Below the pieces are notes generated by a model. That model was not told the DNA's origin. It saw only the letters and a program-made list of their open reading frames with translations, and did not search any database. Shown here piece after piece: positions 5,685-8,210 of a DNA stretch of 8,210 bases (positions within the stretch are counted from its first letter, which is position 1; every line of letters starts with the position of its first letter). The stretch spans positions 1-8,210 of the forward strand of contig MENE01000040.1 in the NCBI GenBank assembly GCA_001769005.1, written 5' to 3'. Position numbers and translations under genes: made by a program. Source of the stretch: Bacteroidetes bacterium GWA2_31_9b (GTDB lineage: Bacteria; Bacteroidota; Bacteroidia; Bacteroidales; UBA12077).

Positions 5685-6869
5685 TTATTTATAATTTATT
5701 ATTGCATGTAAACAACGTTCAGCTGTTTTTCCATCCCAGAGCTCCGGGCGCTCAGGTTTTCGGTTTTTATTTAGTGTATCGTTGAATTCTATTCTGATTC
5801 GTTCAATATTATTTCCAACTAAAATACTTGCTCCACCGTGTTCGCGTAAAGTAATTGGACGTTCAGTATTCCATCTCATGGTAAGGCATGGAGTACCCAA
5901 AACCGTGCATTCTTCTTGCAATCCCCCACTATCAGTTAGCATAATTTGTGCATTCATATTTAATTTTAACATTGAATGATAATCCAATGGATATACTAAA
6001 TAGATATTAGGAGTTGCCAATACCTTATCCCAGAGATTAAATGCTTTTAATTGTTTTTCTGTTCTTGGATGAACAGTCCATATAATATTTAACTTTTCGG
6101 CAATCTCGCCTGTTAAAAAATTAACCAATGGTTCCAGAACTTCTTTGTGATCAACATTTGATGGACGATGAAGTGTCATTAATGCAAAACTTTCGTTTGT
6201 AAATTTGTAAACCAGTGAATCGGGGAGGGTTTTAACAATCAAATTATCATCAATAATTGTATGTATGGAAAGTTTTTCTGCTTTTTCACGATTGGCTTCC
6301 AGTGTATCAATCATTATGTTTCCAACAAAGCGAATACGATTATCGGAAACTCCTTCCTGTTTTAAATTTTCAATAGATAATTTATCGGGTGTTAGCAAAA
6401 GATCAGATAACCTGTCTGTAACCAAACGGTTTATTTCTTCAGGCATTTTCATGTCGCCACTTCGTAAACCTGCTTCAACATGACATACTTTGATATGCAG
6501 TTTTTTTGCAGTAACCGATGCTGCAAGTGTAGCATTTACATCGCCATATACAACAACCCAGTCGGGTTTTTCGGTTTCGAATACTTTCTCCAATGCAATC
6601 ATCGATTGGCCAACCTGTTCGGCATGTGATCCGGAGCCAATACCTAAATTGATATCGGCATCAGGAATATTTAATGTTTCAAAAAACGTTTTCGACATTC
6701 GATCATCGTAATGCTGACCGGTATGAACAAGTAGGTGGGTTACTTGTTGTTGGCCTGCCTGCTGTGGCAGGTTGCTTGTTAATTGCTTGTTGTATTTGTT
6801 TATAGTATGTATGAAAGGAGCGACCTTCATAAAGTTGGGCCGTGCACCAACTACCGAGATTATTTTCAT
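5685..6869 (-). CDS. wecB: UDP-N-acetylglucosamine 2-epimerase (non-hydrolysing)
   Basis: This 394-residue cytoplasmic enzyme belongs to the WecB/MnaA family, which converts UDP-GlcNAc to UDP-ManNAc for surface glycans. It has the N-terminal motif VVGARPNFMKVAP with R10 and K15, HTGQHYD at 49-55, VVYGDVNATLA at 106-116, HVEAGLRSGD at 130-139, TLHRPSN at 232-238, HPRT at 267-270, and the nucleotide-binding segment TDSGGLQEE at 312-320 followed by TERP at 335-338. All main catalytic regions are present and the length is near normal. Residues about 26-44 form a Gln/Asn-rich insertion between the first helix and the second strand, encoded by a repeat with a palindrome (6740-6792). The start overlaps the DUF354 stop as ATGA (6869-6866), suggesting translational coupling. 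A relative acting on another UDP-sugar cannot be excluded. Confidence 0.93.
   Translation of the reverse strand: MKIISVVGARPNFMKVAPFIHTINKYNKQLTSNLPQQAGQQQVTHLLVHTGQHYDDRMSKTFFETLNIPDADINLGIGSGSHAEQVGQSMIALEKVFETEKPDWVVVYGDVNATLAASVTAKKLHIKVCHVEAGLRSGDMKMPEEINRLVTDRLSDLLLTPDKLSIENLKQEGVSDNRIRFVGNIMIDTLEANREKAEKLSIHTIIDDNLIVKTLPDSLVYKFTNESFALMTLHRPSNVDHKEVLEPLVNFLTGEIAEKLNIIWTVHPRTEKQLKAFNLWDKVLATPNIYLVYPLDYHSMLKLNMNAQIMLTDSGGLQEECTVLGTPCLTMRWNTERPITLREHGGASILVGNNIERIRIEFNDTLNKNRKPERPELWDGKTAERCLHAIINYK
6740..6792. repeat. Heptamers interrupted by a GC-rich palindrome inside wecB
   Basis: On the minus strand the tract reads CAACAAG, CAATTAA, CAAGCAA, then an 18-base palindromic core, then CCAACAA and CAAGTAA. 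The core has six-base arms CCTGCC and GGCAGG on the plus strand (6754-6759 and 6766-6771) with a 6-base loop. It is much richer in GC than the surrounding gene. The 53-base tract encodes residues about 26-44 of WecB, which look extra compared with the family, and the frame is kept. Confidence 0.75.
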
Positions 6870-7870
6870 TTAAAATTTATTATATTATCAACAATTCCAA
6901 ATACTTCTTTTTGAACTTTGATGCTTCTTGATAAGTCAGGCGAATCTTTTTGCGTTTTTGATATAAACTCAATTATTTCATCAACCCTTCTTGAAAAGAA
7001 TACTTTATTCTCTGAGAAAAGCTTTTTATCAACAGATAGAAAATCATTACCAGCATAAAACGAAACCGCAGGAGTTCCCATCAGAGAAGCTTCTCTAGAA
7101 AAAGTTCCGGCTCCAGTCAAAACCACATCGGAATAGTAACAAATATCAAGTCCACTTAATGGTTTTTCTGGAATGTAAATATTATCCTGTTTTTGAACAT
7201 ATAAGCGATCAGTTTCGTATCGTGGAACATAAAGGATATTATGACCTTGTTTTGTCAGCTTTTCTATTAATTCTGGAACAATACTTTTTGAACCTTTGGT
7301 TACATATGATGCAAATAGGTTTTCCGGACGCACGGTTACAAATTTTTGAAAAGGGAGTTTCTCAAGAAAAGTAGAATCAGGTTGAAAACTTGCAATATAA
7401 ATATCCTCTTTATACCCACTATAAGTTATAAGTTTGTTAGGTTTTATACCCATCCCAATCATTGCATTTTTATTAATTGCCTCTGGGCAAATAACATAAT
7501 TGGCAAATTTTGCGTAAAGCCAGTTTGGAGATATATCATTATCATCAAATACGATTGACGTTCTTCCTCTTAGCCAACTAACCTGAGGTGCTTCATAATT
7601 GGATGATATGCTTACATCGAATTTGGGCATTCTAAAGAATAGTTTTAAATCCCTTTCTGCAAAGGCCAATATTTTACCAACTTTTGATTTGCCTCCATGT
7701 ACTCCAAATTTCTCAAATGAAATGTTATTTTGTGAAAGTAATGACATGGTTTCAACAAAATCACGAGCAGTACAAATCACTTTATTATTATTTGATTCCA
7801 AATGCCTTAGTAAAGGTAAATATAAATTTACATGGGGTGGGTTAGTAAAATCAAACCAGATTGTTTTCAA
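6866..7870 (-). CDS. DUF354 family protein, glycosyltransferase-like
   Basis: This 334-residue protein matches the DUF354 family (PF04007), which has a GT-B-like fold related to MurG and to UDP-GlcNAc epimerases. The N-terminus carries the signature WFDFTNPPHVNLYLPLLRHL (residues 5-24), and a second-strand TARD at 34-37 follows. The C-terminal half has the donor-binding type segment GAGTFSREASLMGTPAVS at 253-270. No signal peptide or membrane helix is seen, so it should act in the cytoplasm or at the inner membrane face. DUF354 genes often sit beside wecB-like genes in surface polysaccharide clusters. Here its stop overlaps the wecB start by four bases and its own start follows the upstream stop by six, so the three genes are probably co-transcribed. 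A sugar-transfer or nucleotide-sugar role is inference; no reaction is established. Confidence 0.82.
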   Translation of the reverse strand: MKTIWFDFTNPPHVNLYLPLLRHLESNNNKVICTARDFVETMSLLSQNNISFEKFGVHGGKSKVGKILAFAERDLKLFFRMPKFDVSISSNYEAPQVSWLRGRTSIVFDDNDISPNWLYAKFANYVICPEAINKNAMIGMGIKPNKLITYSGYKEDIYIASFQPDSTFLEKLPFQKFVTVRPENLFASYVTKGSKSIVPELIEKLTKQGHNILYVPRYETDRLYVQKQDNIYIPEKPLSGLDICYYSDVVLTGAGTFSREASLMGTPAVSFYAGNDFLSVDKKLFSENKVFFSRRVDEIIEFISKTQKDSPDLSRSIKVQKEVFGIVDNIINFK

Positions 7871-7876
7871 AGTATA

Positions 7877-8210
7877 TTATTTAAGTAGTTTGGCAATAAT
7901 TGTTGAACCTGCATGTACTTGTTCTCCTTCACGAACAAGTATTTCGCAATTACGAGGAATAACAAGGTCTGCTTGAGAACCCCAACGTATTTTACCGAAA
8001 ATTTCTCCTCGTTTTAAAATTTCTCCCTCTTTAGACATTACAATGCAACGATTAACTCCTCGTGCGGCAATTTGTACAACACCTGCTTTTATACCATCTT
8101 CACGCTCAAAAACGGTAGTGTTTCTTTCATTTGTAAGCGTTGATTCTGGAGTGTTTAATCCGATTGAAGTTCCAGGAGTATGTTTTACCATTATCACTTT
8201 ACCATCAATT
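7877..8210 (-). CDS. Phosphatidylserine decarboxylase family protein (C-terminal part)
   Basis: The gene is cut by the right edge; the reading frame is open through 8209, so the GTG at 8197 is internal rather than the start. The visible 110 residues match the C-terminal half of short phosphatidylserine decarboxylases. They have DGKVIMVKHTPG near the edge, NERNTTVFE, VVQIAARGVNRCIV, then KRGEIFGKIRWGSQADLVIP, and a tail ending VHAGSTIIAKLL. The Gly-Ser in RWGSQ is the place where this family cleaves itself and forms the pyruvoyl cofactor. The family makes phosphatidylethanolamine from phosphatidylserine at the membrane, though relatives with other substrates exist. It lies six bases before the DUF354 start, so it is probably co-transcribed with the polysaccharide genes. 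The family call is solid; the exact substrate cannot be judged from this part. Confidence 0.85.
   Translation of the reverse strand, partial: IDGKVIMVKHTPGTSIGLNTPESTLTNERNTTVFEREDGIKAGVVQIAARGVNRCIVMSKEGEILKRGEIFGKIRWGSQADLVIPRNCEILVREGEQVHAGSTIIAKLLK

Overview
The window looks like part of a Bacteroidota chromosome, probably a marine or sediment Bacteroidales/Marinilabiliales-type lineage. The lineage is inferred from protein style: a Wzi-type outer-membrane barrel, a long four-TM sugar transferase, S23 and GxxExxY accessory genes, a TATATTTG-type promoter box and low GC. I could not confirm it by search. Every convincing gene lies on the minus strand, so transcription runs from position 8210 towards position 1.

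Layout in transcription order: the C-terminal part of a phosphatidylserine decarboxylase-family gene enters from the right edge (7877-8210). Next come a DUF354 glycosyltransferase-like gene (6866-7870), a wecB-type UDP-GlcNAc 2-epimerase overlapping it by ATGA (5685-6869), and a polysaccharide-deacetylase-like gene (4842-5663). Then follow a broken S23/four-helix-bundle gene (4414-4796), a membrane sugar transferase that probably starts polysaccharide assembly (2671-4206), a broken GxxExxY gene (2218-2633) and a Wzi-like capsule-assembly outer-membrane protein (532-2136). A strong intrinsic terminator at 363-386 closes the unit. A Bacteroidota-type promoter near 18-48 seems to start the next leftward gene outside the window.

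Together the intact genes read as one end of an exopolysaccharide/capsule locus. WecB would supply UDP-ManNAc, the sugar transferase would load the first sugar phosphate on a lipid carrier, DUF354 and the deacetylase-like protein would build or modify the glycan, and the Wzi-like barrel would act at the outer membrane. No flippase, polymerase or export channel is in view.

The most unusual signal is a scatter of short repeats, most of them with a 7-bp period but with different unit sequences. They occur as inverted hairpin pairs between genes (2145-2208, 4254-4318), as inverted arrays flanking the S23 pseudogene (4394-4407 and 4798-4833), and inside coding sequence. Two tracts lie in the deacetylase-like gene (5023-5057, 5317-5358) and one, interrupted by a GC-rich palindrome, lies in wecB (6740-6792). 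The coding tracts keep the reading frame and appear as extra low-complexity loops in otherwise conserved enzymes. The same window holds two decayed accessory genes, which suggests a locus repeatedly colonised by small repeat-associated elements.
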